From Flectonema sp. DT1601 (lineage: Eukaryota > Euglenozoa > Diplonemea > Diplonemida > Diplonemidae), in NCBI GenBank assembly GCA_964019425.1, contig OZ025808.1, forward strand, positions 1,081,001 through 1,145,000: DNA of 64,000 nucleotides. The letters run 5' to 3'. Shown here in pieces: positions 23,113 to 33,632 of this stretch; position 1 is the stretch's first letter; each line of letters begins with the position of its first letter. The notes under the pieces are model-generated. The model did no database searches, was not told the DNA's origin, and was given only the letters and a program-made list of their open reading frames with translations. The position numbers were made by a program, and so were the translations under genes.

Positions 23113-23143
<31 letters not shown>

Positions 23144-23931
23144 ACGCTGCTAATAAACACGCACAAACGAGTCATCCCTACAAGACAGTTTTGCGTTGGT
23201 TTTAATTTAATTAACCCACACTTGTTGGTAAAAAGCCAAATTTCTAATTACAAATAAGTTTGGTTTTTTTTTTTTGACCATTACAAAGTTTTATTCTTCC
23301 AATTAATTTAAGAAATTTCTTTGAAATAAAAGTGTGCGAGTTGAGATAATTAATTACCATAAGAAAACAGGTCAGTACTTTTTTTTTTTTTGACTAAAGC
23401 TTATACACAGTTGGTAGTCGTATTAGCTGCTCGAAAAAGATGTGTGTTGTTCATTAAGGGGATTCGTTCAATTCTATTTTAGTTGTTTTTCCCTTTGTTT
23501 TGTAACTTAATAATAACAATATTAGCAAGCGCCTCATGTTGTTAATGTCTATTTCTGTTTGGAGTTGCGAGTGACGGAAATTGTGGAAAAAAAAAAAAAA
23601 AAAGAGACGGGAGAGGGGAAAAAAAAAAAAAAAAAAAAAAAGACAGGTAATGAACAGAAGCACACACAGCTCACGATAAACTTGTCTTGCCCCTTTCGTT
23701 GTGGAAAAAAAAAAAAAAAAACAAAGATAACTTTTATTTTTTCTGTGTTTTTTTGAATACATTTTTTATTATACGAAAAACATTACTTCAACAGCGCACG
23801 AAAAAAAAATATAGAAGAAGCTCCATTCTTTTTTATATGGATTTGGTTTTACAAAACAAAAATCCAATAATTCAAAAATTACTTACCCACCCGACAGTGT
23901 ACAACACCACAGTTTAAAACATAAGAGAGTG
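22920..23931. other. Spacer, homopolymer-rich
   Basis: It has long A runs at about 23114-23140 and 23586-23641 and T runs at 22983 and 23048-23075. No gene or RNA is recognisable. The last part carries the acceptor CCACCCGACAG ending at 23897 for the next gene. Confidence 0.55.
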
Positions 23932-24869
23932 ATGGAGACTGAAACAGATTTCAGTAAGGTGTGTTATCATTTTGTATTATGTACAAGAATACGAAAAAAA
24001 AAAAAAAAGAAAAGGTAACTAAAGAAAAACAAAACAAAACAAAACAACAAAAACAGGTCCACCTTAATGCTGAACTACTAAAATTATTTGATGAGCAGTC
24101 AGAACGACAAGCTCCAGTCACAACATTTGAGGCTTTACAAGCAAGAGATAAGGAAGCCAGTACTAAAGTAAATTGGTGGATAAAAGAAGGTGGTCCAGGA
24201 AGAGAAGACTGCAGACATATAAAACTACTAACCCCAGTGAGACCTCTACCACCAACACAACTTAAAATTGAATGCGGTAATGTTGGTACCTTTATGGATA
24301 GTTTAGTAGCTAAGCTGACTGAAGTCTTAGTCGATCATCCGGAAATGAGAACAACTATTTCAGAAATACTTGTCCACTCCACTACCGTCATCGGACGTGT
24401 TGAGAAGGCTAAGAGACTCGTAGAGTTGAGTAGTAACATATCGAGTTTACTTGCTGGTAGAACAACTATGAGTCAGTTTAAAGAATTTATTATTCCGTTG
24501 TTACCAAGTCAAGCAATAGTACAGATGGAAAACGATTCTGGTAAAAGAGGATTTGGGGAGATCTCTGGAGGTCCACAAACTGAAGCAGCTGCTGATGATG
24601 ATGACGATGATGAGTACGATCCTTTCGCAGCATTTGATTCTGCAGATATCCATCCGCCTTCACATACAATGAAACCTGATACAACTCTTTATCTTCCTCC
24701 TCCGACTGGTAGATCGAGTTGTCAACTTACCTCGCCTGCAACGGGACCTTCTCATTCACTTTGCAGAGTTTGGTATCCAAATCCATCTGACTGGACGAAT
24801 TATAAATCAGTTGGCAGAAGATGTCAAACGATGAGAGTCCTTCTCGTTAAGAGAAGAAAGACGAAGTAG
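23932..24869 (+). CDS. Unknown acidic-patch protein with start codon in a 27-nt exon
   Basis: I join exon 23932-23958 (nine codons, METETDFSK) to exon 24057-24869 through a 98-nt intron (GTGTGT donor, AAACAG acceptor, phase 0). The protein is 279 residues. The alternative start inside the intron would add a run of Lys from an A tract and is not credible. The middle is helical (NVGTFMDSLVAKLTEVLVD and onward), followed by a run of six Asp then EYDPFAAFDSADIHPPSH, and a basic C-terminus ending RRKTK. I do not recognise a family. The acidic run next to a basic tail could suit a nuclear or chromatin protein, but that is a guess. The first in-frame ATG after the acceptor at 23897 is the one chosen. 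Confidence 0.65.
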
Positions 24870-25239
24870 ACTTTTAATAAAATATCGATTAGTCATACCT
24901 CTGAGTTTTTAAACGACTCTTTAAAACAGATCGTTACCTTATCAGAACAGTAACAAACAATCTGATCTGAAATCAAATTTCTTAAAAAAGTGGAGCACAT
25001 TTACCAGCTGAATGTTCGCTCAGCCTCACCTCAGTGTTTCTTCACTTTTTATTTGAAATGTGACAATTTATATAATCGAGAATTGAGCAGTCCGGGATGG
25101 ATCTCTTTATTTCACTTCCTTTCTTAATACGAATATGATTCACAATATGGAAGTACTCAGAAAGAGATTGCGATATTCCTAAAAACACAAATTACTCACT
25201 TACTAAACAGCCCCTCTAAAGCAACATGCACTAACTAAC
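24870..25239. other. Short intergenic spacer
   Basis: No coding potential is seen. A TTACTAAACAG acceptor ends at 25210, thirty bases before the next ATG. Confidence 0.5.
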
Positions 25240-26103
25240 ATGTCGAAAGTGTCATCGGTAACACTGTTGGGGTACTGGATTATTGGGTTTGCTTTGATAA
25301 CTTTATTAGTTGGGGGATTTAATCTTCAGAGTACGAGGAAATTAATTCAGGACTCGAGGGGAGGTATCACTCCTTGGGGAATTCGAAAAATAGCCATCCC
25401 GCCGTTGACTCCCTTCCCACCTGAAAAACCACTTGACTTGTACAGGAAATGGTTACCCGACTACTTTAATAAAACAGAAGGACCTTTTAAATCAGAAGAT
25501 AAAGACTTCACATATAAAGTAGTTAGTTCTGATAGTCCTAGAGCTTTACTACTGATAGACTTTATAACGAAATCAGAAGCAAAGTTACTAATGTCACTAG
25601 CAGATGGTAAATTAACGAGATCACAAGTAGTGTCTCACTCAGGTGGTGGTCGTGTTGGTTCTGTAAGAACAAGTGAAGGTACTTTTCTAACGAATGCTGA
25701 TACAGGACTCAGAGTTATTCGACGAAGGGTTGCAGCTATTGCAAACGTTCCTGTTGGACATCTTGAAAGAACTCAAATCTTGAGATATGAATCAGGTCAG
25801 TACTATCGACTACATCCTGACTTCTTCTCTGGATCAAAACTACGACGTCTCGGTAAAGGTGGCCAACGAATGGCCACTGTCATAATCTGGCTGACTGACG
25901 TTACATCCGGTGGTGAGACTGTTTTCAGTAACGCTGAACCCGTTCTTTCATTATCACCAAAACCTTTGTCAGCCGTCTTATTCTATTCTCTTGATAGGAG
26001 GGGTTCAGAAGATAAAACATCCATGCACCAGTCTTTACCTGTTTCTGATGACGCAATTAAATGGGTCGCTGTTTTTTGGATTCGCATTGGCTTCATGAAC
26101 TGA
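25240..26103 (+). CDS. Prolyl 4-hydroxylase, membrane-anchored
   Basis: A 287-residue 2-oxoglutarate/Fe(II) dioxygenase. One N-terminal hydrophobic helix (YWIIGFALITLLVGG, residues about 11-28) suggests a type II ER/Golgi membrane anchor. The catalytic core starts with LLIDFITKSEAKLLMSLAD. It contains YESGQYYRLHPDFF with the iron-binding His192 and Asp194, the strand RMATVIIWLTDVTSGGETVF, the distal iron His263 in SMHQSLPV, and the 2-oxoglutarate-binding Lys in IKWVAVFWI. All metal and cosubstrate residues are present, so an active enzyme hydroxylating prolines in secreted or cell-surface proteins is expected. The length fits plant and protist P4H. The start is the first ATG after the acceptor at 25210. 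Confidence 0.93.
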   Translation: MSKVSSVTLLGYWIIGFALITLLVGGFNLQSTRKLIQDSRGGITPWGIRKIAIPPLTPFPPEKPLDLYRKWLPDYFNKTEGPFKSEDKDFTYKVVSSDSPRALLLIDFITKSEAKLLMSLADGKLTRSQVVSHSGGGRVGSVRTSEGTFLTNADTGLRVIRRRVAAIANVPVGHLERTQILRYESGQYYRLHPDFFSGSKLRRLGKGGQRMATVIIWLTDVTSGGETVFSNAEPVLSLSPKPLSAVLFYSLDRRGSEDKTSMHQSLPVSDDAIKWVAVFWIRIGFMN

Positions 26104-26533
26104 TGCAACCTATAAAGGTCTGGCTTCCTTTACTTTTATATTAAGTAACTTGGTAGTTGATGACCTTCTAATGATCCTTTCGTAGAGTCAACCCTCTCAT
26201 TTGATAGGATTACTTTAGAGGGCTTCTTCGTACACACTAAACAGTTTACTGTCCTCTCAAAGTCAGTGCCTTCACTGAGATGACAGCAACTTATTTATAC
26301 CAAAACAGATGTAAAGATTGAAGAACTGCAGACATTCTGATCTCGCGTTCTACTGATTTGTGTTTTATTACATAAAACGTGATTTTCTTTTTATTTTTAT
26401 TCTTTTTTCCCCTTTCTGACAGGTGTTTGAAGAAGACGACAAGTATGTCTGTCGGGGATTCTAAATTTATTATTTTTTGTGTTGTCAAAATAATGAAAAA
26501 TTTTTTTTTTTTTTAAACAGCTGTATCGTCGTT
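26104..26533. other. Spacer and probable 5' leader with intron
   Basis: No coding gene is seen. An acceptor TTTCTGACAG ends at 26422, followed by a 20-nt segment and a candidate intron 26443-26520 (GTATGT donor, AAACAG acceptor, 78 nt). This would place an intron in the leader of the following small gene. Confidence 0.45.
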
Positions 26534-26725
26534 ATGACTCAGTTTCAGGCACCACCATCGGTGCCAGTATCCCCTTTGGCTCTGCCAAAGACGTTGAGAA
26601 GCATGTGGGAGACTGCTATCGAAAAGAGAATGTACACAGGAATAGAGTCTTCGGAGATTGAAGAAGGCAACAATTTGAAGAGGCATTGCACGTCTGGTAA
26701 TATGCCGCCAGCAGTGATGATTTGA
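26534..26725 (+). CDS. Small 63-residue protein, unknown
   Basis: The first ATG after the AAACAG acceptor at 26520 opens a 63-codon frame beginning MTQFQAPPSVPVSPLALPK and ending with a Met-rich tail (GNMPPAVMI). The N-terminal half is Pro-rich and the middle is charged. If the leader intron 26443-26520 is real, the 20 bases before it read in frame with this ORF (VFEEDD). The gene could then extend further 5' through an exon I cannot find. The composition is unlike the Lys/Phe-rich chance frames of the spacers. No family is recognised. Confidence 0.4.
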   Translation: MTQFQAPPSVPVSPLALPKTLRSMWETAIEKRMYTGIESSEIEEGNNLKRHCTSGNMPPAVMI

Positions 26726-27303
26726 TACCTTCCTACGAGGTGGCAAAGACAACGATTGCATGAAATGTAAGAGAAGAAGACTCCCGTTTGCGATGCTTCT
26801 CTTGTACAATATAATGATTCGATCTGCTACATTAGTAAATCACAACTTCAAGTAGTTAACATTTTCGTCAAAGGTCTCGATACAAAATTAGTAATTATAA
26901 TAAAACGCATAGCCACAAGCCGAGTAGTCAGGCTGTATATCAGAAAAAAAAAAAAAAAAAATAAGAAAGAAAAAAAAAATCAAGAAAAAAAAGAAAAGTA
27001 AAAAAAAAAACCCTTTTTATAAATTTTTTTTTCCCTCCTTAATTTTTATTTTGCATCATTTAGGAATAGGGGAGCTTCCTTGGACTAATATTAGTTATTA
27101 AACCATTTCTGCAGAGTCAGACTTGTGAGCTTAATCAAAATTAATTTTTATTTTTTTATCACTCTTTATATGCTACCTGTTCAAAACATTGATGCTCTTC
27201 CTTTTTTTTTTTTTTTTTTGTATTTTTTTTTTTTACTCCTCATTTATGCACAGGATTGTGCATTTCCTTTTTGTTTTTCTCCCTTCTTTTTTCTCTTTTT
27301 TCA

Positions 27304-27414
27304 CTGCACGGTAAAGTAGCCTTTTGTGGCCCTGCAACGTGCCGTACCCTTCAGTGCGGTGTCCTTGCTTTGTGTGTTCTGCATTGGTGAAACCTGTGGT
27401 GCAACAACTTGACT
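27304..27414 (+). repeat. Structured repeat unit 1 of 4
   Basis: The unit starts CTGCACGGTAAAGTAGCC and runs through CCCTTCAGT to GGTGAAACCTGTGGTGCAAC. It is nearly identical to unit 4 (about three differences in 110). The middle can fold as GCCGTAC-CCTTCA-GTGCGGT, and the 3' part as a second hairpin around GGTGAAACC. Confidence 0.8.
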
Positions 27415-27517
27415 TATTTATACGTAATTACTTGATTGTTGGCGTTCTCTCTTTTTTTTGACAACTCCTTGCAAGTTTGTCGGACGATGTATTTTTTACT
27501 TTTCTATTCTGCTTTCA

Positions 27518-27626
27518 CTGCACGGGAAGTAGTTTTCTGCGGCCCTGCAACTCACCACACCCTTCAGTTTGGTGCTGTTGCTTTGTTTGAACCGCGTTAG
27601 CGAAACCTGCAGTGCAACAACGCTTC
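27518..27626 (+). repeat. Structured repeat unit 2 of 4
   Basis: It aligns with unit 1 throughout (CTGCACGG, GGCCCTGCAAC, CCCTTCAGT, CGAAACCTGC, GTGCAACAAC). Its middle stem reads ACCACAC-CCTTCA-GTTTGGT. Both arms differ from unit 1, yet most pairs are kept, including a G-C to A-T double change. Confidence 0.75.
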
Positions 27627-27706
27627 ATGTTTGCATATAAATTTGAAAACCGATTGTTGATGCTTGTTTTTTTAATTTCCCCCGCCTTTGTTTTGTGCCT
27701 TATATG

Positions 27707-27812
27707 CTGCACGGTAAGTAGCCTTCTGCGGCCTTGTAACGGCTGTGCGCCCTTCAGTGCATTGCTGTTGTACTATGATCTGCATCGGCGAAACCTGCGG
27801 TGCAACTTCTTG
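27707..27812 (+). repeat. Structured repeat unit 3 of 4
   Basis: It shares CTGCACGGTAAGTAGCCTTC, GCCCTTCAGTGC and GGCGAAACCTGCGGTGCAAC with the other units. The middle stem is GGCTGTGCGC against GTGCATTGC around the same CCTTCA loop, again with both arms changed in concert. Confidence 0.75.
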
Positions 27813-27926
27813 TCATTTTTTTACATAAATCTGTTACTCGAACGTTGGTAGTGTTTTTACTCCAGCCCACCTTTCTATTTATTCATTCGTTCTATTTATT
27901 TATTTATTTATTTTAACTTTTAAACG

Positions 27927-28036
27927 CTGCACGGTAAAGTAGCCTTTTGTGGCCCTGCAACGCGCCGTACCCTTCAGTGCGGTGTCGTTGTTTTGTGTGT
28001 TCTGCATTGGTGAAACCTGTGGTGCAACAACTTGAC
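27927..28036 (+). repeat. Structured repeat unit 4 of 4
   Basis: It is almost identical to unit 1, including the downstream AACAACTTGACTTATTTA. The start-to-start spacing of the four units is about 214, 189 and 220 nt. Confidence 0.8.
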
Positions 28037-29253
28037 TTATTTATTTAAATTGGTTACTTGTTGATTATCTATTTTATTTCCCTTCTCCCCCCTTTTTTTC
28101 TTTTCTTTCTTCCGATTCTCCCCATTCACTTGTTAGACTGCAGCAACGCAAGAAAATAAATATAAACTAAGATCCCTTTTTTTGTTGTTGCGAGTTAGCA
28201 AGTATTCCCTTCCAGGAGTCTTGTCTGGGTATTGTTACTTTTCAATTATGAACTCGCACTCGCTGAAGGCAGTGCGAATCAAGCAGTTTATGTCTGACTT
28301 CTATCTCCAGGCTGTCGATTGTTTGAAGTGTAAAATAGGAAACAAAAAAAAACTCAAAGAAAAAAATTAAAAAAAGGTTGCTGAAAAATGGCGCTAAGTT
28401 TCCCGATAATGTCCCCCTGTAGCACCACCTCCCACTGGTGAGCCTCTGGGTACTTTGAACTTTCACTTAAATAAACAAAAGTATCCCGTGAGTAGTATTG
28501 CGCAAGCACGCTCCCAGTACCCCAAAGGAAATAAATGATTGCACACTTCTACTTCTTAACTTTACTCACAACCTGTCTCAACTCTTCGACGGTAATACGT
28601 AAAGTAAGATGATTGGTAATTGAAATTGTCCGTTGTTGGGATATCCAAAGAAAATAAATAATTCAAGAACACATAACCCGCTGTCACTCTAACCTGAATT
28701 AAGAAATTAAGCGGTTTTTTTTCTGTGTTTCTGTTCCCCAAAAATACCTCACAAAGAATACTGCTTCACGATGTGATTCTTGTAGTGGACGGAGGTAGAA
28801 TTCACACCGTGTTGAAATTAATTACACAAATGCTGAACAGGAAATGTCTTTTCAATCTTCGATAATAATAACTTTGTGGGTGATGTTGGTAATGGTGGCT
28901 GACAAGTATCCCTGGTGTGGTTTTATTATGATTAATAATGTTGGATAGACTAGGTTCTTTACTGAAAACGAATTAAACAAAAAAAAAAAAAAAAAATTCC
29001 AAGCTTGCTGTAATTGCAAGATGGTTATCTGCACACCCTTATTCATTCACTCGCCTTATTCTGGTTTTCCTCCCTAAAACTATTCTTTTATTTCCACTTT
29101 CTCTTTTTTTTTTTTTTTTTCGTTTTTTTTTTTTGAATTTTTGTTATGTTTTTTTCTCTTTTTAATTTCCCCCCTTTATTTTAAGTCTAAAAAAGAAAGT
29201 ATCTGCACGGAGAGGTTAGAGGTGCAAAGAAAGAAAGAAAGTCTGAAGAGAAC

Positions 29254-29284
<31 letters not shown>

Positions 29285-29989
29285 GTACGCAGTTGGAAGG
29301 CGTTGTATCTTCTGAAATGTGTTCTCTCCACAATTACTTGGGTCTTCATGGAAGCTAGACGCTTGTTGAGTCACAACTCGTTAAGTATTGTACTTTCCTT
29401 TGCTATATGACACAGCATTGGAGGTACCGGTTTGCCTTTGAATCTTAAATGACAAAGTTAAGTCTTCGTCCCGAGAAATATTATTTCTTCGCGGCTACTG
29501 AATTACTTCTTCATCGCTTTTTGATGGGATCTTTCTGTGTTTCTTGTGGTAGTCAAAAAAAACATTTATTTGAGTAAAACTCATTAAGTGACAGATATCA
29601 GATCAGTGAAGCACTTAGCCGCTGATTGTTTCCGTTGATTACTTGTGGTAAGTCAAACTTACCTGACACAGTCCCTTCATGCATGAAACGGTATTCAGAT
29701 ACAGTCGAGAATAGTGTTTTCCCAGTAATTTTGGTGAGACCGTTCACGTTCAGCCATTCAATACTATTTTTTCCCCCCTCTTTTTTTTTTTTTTTTTTTT
29801 TTTTCCCCTTTCCACACAAATAAGTACGTTTGTTCACTACGAGCCTAAGCCGAGCAATTGTACTTTTTTTTTTCTTCTTTTTTTTTTTTTTTTATTATCA
29901 AAATCGAATGTTTTATTATTTGAAGACACCAACACAAAAATAGTTTATTAAATTATGTCTCTCAAAACAGTAAGACAAGAGTACACAAC

Positions 29990-30970
29990 ATGTCATGGCA
30001 ACCCAGTATGAAACCAATCAGGAGGAGTAAGTCAGCCTTCACAGTTTCTTTTGAACCTGATGATAGAAGCGTATCAACAGCAGGTATGGATGGTAAAATT
30101 ATTTCATTCGATTGGAAGATTGGAAGATCAACAAGTGAAACAACGATCGGTCTAAAGAATGATGGCGGTGATGTAATTCCGATAACATGTTCTAAGAATG
30201 TACCTGGATCAAGAGGGTTGATATTAATTGCGAGATCGAATGGAACAATTGTCAAATGGGATCTCAAAGATAACAATCCGACTGCAACTTGGACAGAACC
30301 TGATAATAATATTTATGCTATCGCTGCTCAAAGAGACCAACAAGGTGTTCACTTTGCTTCTGCTGGTCAAGATGGTAACATTCGACTTTATGATATCACT
30401 AATTCTGATCCTATCCGAACACTGAATAGCGGAACTACATTTGAAGCATTGACTCACGCTGTTAGAACTTACTGCTTGCGTTGGTCAAAGAAGCATCCAT
30501 CAATGTTACTGTCAGGTGGTTGGGATGGTGTTAAGATTTGGGATACTCGAGGGAAGACTCCCTTAGTACGCAATATTTCAGGTCCCCAAATAACTGGAGA
30601 ATCAGTAGACTGGTTTCAATCAGGTATTCTCGCAGCCAGTCATCGTCCAGCAGACCAAGTTGAGTTGTTTGATATTGGATCTGGACTGAAGCTTCCAGCA
30701 GCTGAAGATCTGTCACTTCCATTTCTACCAAACTGTCTTCAGGTAAGTAAAGTGTCTCATAGTCTGTTTGCTGTTGGTGGTGATGGAGGTACTTCTGCGA
30801 CATTAAATCATTCTGCCGTTGTTTGTAATAAATCTTTCAAACAAGTTGGTTCTGTTCCAAAAAGCCAATCAACCCATGCTTTCCACTGCTGTGATTTCAA
30901 TCATCAAGATACTGCTGTCGCTTTTGGTGACGGGGCAGGATATCTTCACGTTCTCGAATATAAAAAATGA
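29990..30970 (+). CDS. WD40-repeat protein
   Basis: A 326-residue protein made of WD40 blades. Clear units include GMDGKIISFDW, ARSNGTIVKWDL, FASAGQDGNIRLYDI, LLSGGWDGVKIWDTRG and a last blade AVAFGDGAGYLHVLEY, so it is probably a six- or seven-blade propeller with nothing else attached. The stretch LSGGWDGVKIWDTRG followed by ISGPQITGESVDW recalls a family of protist WD40 proteins in which GP-x-I-x-G-x-x-D follows the WD dipeptide. The partner and pathway are unknown; it is likely a scaffold. The ATG lies 20 bases after the acceptor at 29970. Confidence 0.85.
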   Translation: MSWQPSMKPIRRSKSAFTVSFEPDDRSVSTAGMDGKIISFDWKIGRSTSETTIGLKNDGGDVIPITCSKNVPGSRGLILIARSNGTIVKWDLKDNNPTATWTEPDNNIYAIAAQRDQQGVHFASAGQDGNIRLYDITNSDPIRTLNSGTTFEALTHAVRTYCLRWSKKHPSMLLSGGWDGVKIWDTRGKTPLVRNISGPQITGESVDWFQSGILAASHRPADQVELFDIGSGLKLPAAEDLSLPFLPNCLQVSKVSHSLFAVGGDGGTSATLNHSAVVCNKSFKQVGSVPKSQSTHAFHCCDFNHQDTAVAFGDGAGYLHVLEYKK

Positions 30971-31131
30971 AAGGAGGAAGGGAAAAAAAAAAAAGAAACA
31001 AAGCGATCTATTTACACTTTCTTTTTATTATTTTATGTTTCCTAAATATGTAGTCTAACCAGATGGGTGATAAGTTAATTCAGACTGTTTACTTCGTTGA
31101 TATGTTCCCTTAACAGTCTTAATTAATAAAT

Positions 31132-31903
31132 ATGTTTGGAACTGAATTGCTGCCAACTGTGTTGGTTGAAGAGACACAGCCGGGACCTCTTCTAACTTTT
31201 CAACGAATTTTGTTTAGAACAAATGAGAGGGCTGATTATCCACATGCAGTTGAGTTGTTGACTGCGATTTTCTTTTTTTTTATGTGGGTAGTTCTTAGGA
31301 AAATTGCGTTTTCAGGATTTTTGTTGCGGTGGGCGAGGAAGTTGGGAGCACCTGACGAGCTTGTTGAATATAAATGGTCAGTTTTAGTATGGAATGGAAT
31401 ATTTCATACCTGGAGTACTATTTGGTTACTCGATTGGCTACCAAGACACAGATGGTACGTTCACACTGAGTGGTTGTGGGAAAACATCGGTTCTGCTAAT
31501 TCACAAAAAATGGAATTAGAAATGAAGTGTTTCTACACTCTCCAATTAGGATACCATCTTCAGTCCATCGTCTGGCACGCAATTGAAGATCGCAGACCTG
31601 ACTTCATCACAATGATGGTCCATCATTTTGTAACAGTTGCTCTTATTGTTGGTTCTTACTGCTTCACTTATTGTAGAATTGGAATGCTTGTACTTCTTGT
31701 TCACGATTCTTCTGATGTTTTTGTTTGTATTTGTAAAGCATCTCATATGTGTGGTTGGAAGAAGGTTTCTCACACAGCATTTGTCTTTATGGTTACTATT
31801 TGGTTTTACACTAGACTGTACCTTTACCCTGTGTGGGTTATTGGATCAACGTGGTCGTTCCCAGAGGTGTGTTGCTTTTTTGTTTTTAGTGGAGAAGTTT
31901 TTC

Positions 31904-31940
<37 letters not shown>

Positions 31941-32158
31941 AGAGTCACCGCTACGGATTTACTTGGTCGCTATTCGTGTTTCTAATGAGTATTTTATTCG
32001 TACTTCATATTTGGTGGTTTCATTTGTTTATTAAAATAGCAACTGGAATTGCAAAACACGGATCTGGAAAGGACTTAACTGAAACAAAGGAGGCTCAAGA
32101 AGACTTAAAAAGATCTTTTAACAAGAAAGACCTAAGCCCACCTAACAGCGAAGTATAG
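31132..32158 (+). CDS. Ceramide synthase, TLC/Lag1 domain
   Basis: I join exons 31132-31866 and 31943-32158 (phase 0, 76-nt intron with GTGTGT donor and a 28-A run immediately before CAG). The protein is 316 residues with several membrane helices. The Lag1 motif is visible as MMVHHFVTVALIVGSYCFTY followed by GMLVLLVHDSSDVF. It carries the paired His and the HDxSD acids that are essential in ceramide synthases, enzymes of the ER that acylate sphingoid bases with fatty acyl-CoA. Exon 2 restores the final helix (FVFLMSILFVLHIWWFHLFI) and a charged tail. Unspliced, the frame would run into phenylalanine and lysine homopolymers, so the intron is well supported. The acceptor CCCTTAACAG ends at 31116. 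Confidence 0.92.
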
Positions 32159-33125
32159 TAACCCGCAGCATGAACAGCTTGTGAACTTTATATTATGAAA
32201 CCTTGTGTGTCTTATCAGGAGGCCTTTATGCAATGGTGGGGTAGGTATCAATAAAAAAAAAAACTGGGGAAAAAAAAAAAAAAAAAAGAAATAGAGCTAA
32301 ATACAGAACATAGAATGGGAATGAATAGCCAGTATGCCAGAGGAGAAGGGATTTTGTTTCGTTAGAAAAAAGAGAAAATGGGGAGGGGCAAAAAGAAAAA
32401 AAAAGAAAGAAAGAAAAAGTTGATATCAAAATGTAACAAGAAATAGCGGTCAGAAAGAGATATATCTTACTTCATGTTCCATATGCGAGGAAAGTAATGG
32501 CGGCAGCTGTTATTTTCCTTTAATCGAAGTGGGCTGCCAATAAATTGTTTTTTGTTTTGTTTTTTTTTTATAGTTATCTATCTTCTCTTCGCTATCTTTT
32601 TTAACACGAAAACATATTGAGAAAAAAAGTTTTGTGTGTGCGTTACAAACTGTTAATTTTGTTCTTCTGCTCCATTCTGCTTTGTGATGAATATTGCCTT
32701 TCTTTTCTTTTTTCCTCTTTTTTTTTTTTAAACCCCTCAATTCTGAAAGAATCCGTGCAGTCAATTTATCAGCTTTACTAGAATGAGTGCACCAAAACCT
32801 TAATCTAGGAGGGGGGGGAAAAAACAATTGCGAGACGAAATCTGAGTATCTAAGAAACCGGAAAGTAGTGGTGGCAGCGTTATTTTAGTATTCATTTTTT
32901 GTTCAGTACTGACATTATGCGAACAAGGCCTCCCTATTTTTTCCCCTCCGAGATAGATCTTTTCGTATCGCAATAAATCCCCATTGTTTTTTTTCTTTTT
33001 AAAAAAAATATTTCCGCCACACCCACTCAAATAAAAAAAATAAAAAAAATAAAAGAGTGAGCGAGGAAATAGTATTGGGGTGGTGTTTGTTAATGTGATC
33101 GAGGGTCTAATAGCTTTTCCAAAAT

Positions 33126-33300
33126 GTTTTTTTTTTGCATTTAACAAGTATTGTAAGAACGAAAAAGAATGTTGGCAGCACACGTAAACCTCCTTTAGCT
33201 TTATCAGTTTAAGTCGGTTCACGGTTTTCGTGCAAACAAAAAATCACAGTGTTATATTATTATTTTCTGTATAGTTGAAGATAAAGCCAATTCTTTTTTC
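33126..33300 (+). repeat. Dispersed repeat B, copy 1
   Basis: About 170 bases beginning with a T run, GCATTTAACAAGTATTGTAA and ending AAGATAAAGCCAATTC plus T run. It is nearly identical to 47669-47852, with a few substitutions and small indels. Confidence 0.85.
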
Positions 33301-33600
33301 CCCTTCCTTTTTTAAAAGAGACCCACCAGATCGTTTCTCCTCACTGTACCGAATCTAACACGGTACTTTCTAAATGGTATTGTCACTGCGTGCTTAACAA
33401 GATGAAGTATTTGTTATGTTTCGTGAGTAATATTATGCTGGTGACATGTTCCGCTTTAACCGTTGGTGTTTCTTTTTTCTCCTGTCGTTGTTCGTCTGGC
33501 TCCCATTAAAGTCCGAAAAGGAATGATATTAACTTTGTGAGTGTACATCACACTTTTTTTGTCTCTTGTGCAGTTGCTTTGGTGAGAGTTCTAGCATTAA

Positions 33601-33632
<32 letters not shown>

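Larger units (their letters stand above)
26726..29989. other. Gene-free region containing the four-copy structured repeat
   Basis: Apart from the repeat array at 27304-28036 (listed separately) I see no gene. The remainder holds A/T homopolymers near 26943-27010, 27200-27232, 28980, 29107-29132, 29253-29281, 29781-29803 and 29877-29893. Open frames of 60-104 residues are not supported by composition or motif. The acceptor CTCTCAAAACAG ends at 29970, just before the next gene. Confidence 0.55.

Noticed and set aside
27304-28036. CRISPR-like array
   Set aside because: Units are 110 nt with divergent copies and only four, in a eukaryotic setting; no spacer pattern or cas genes.
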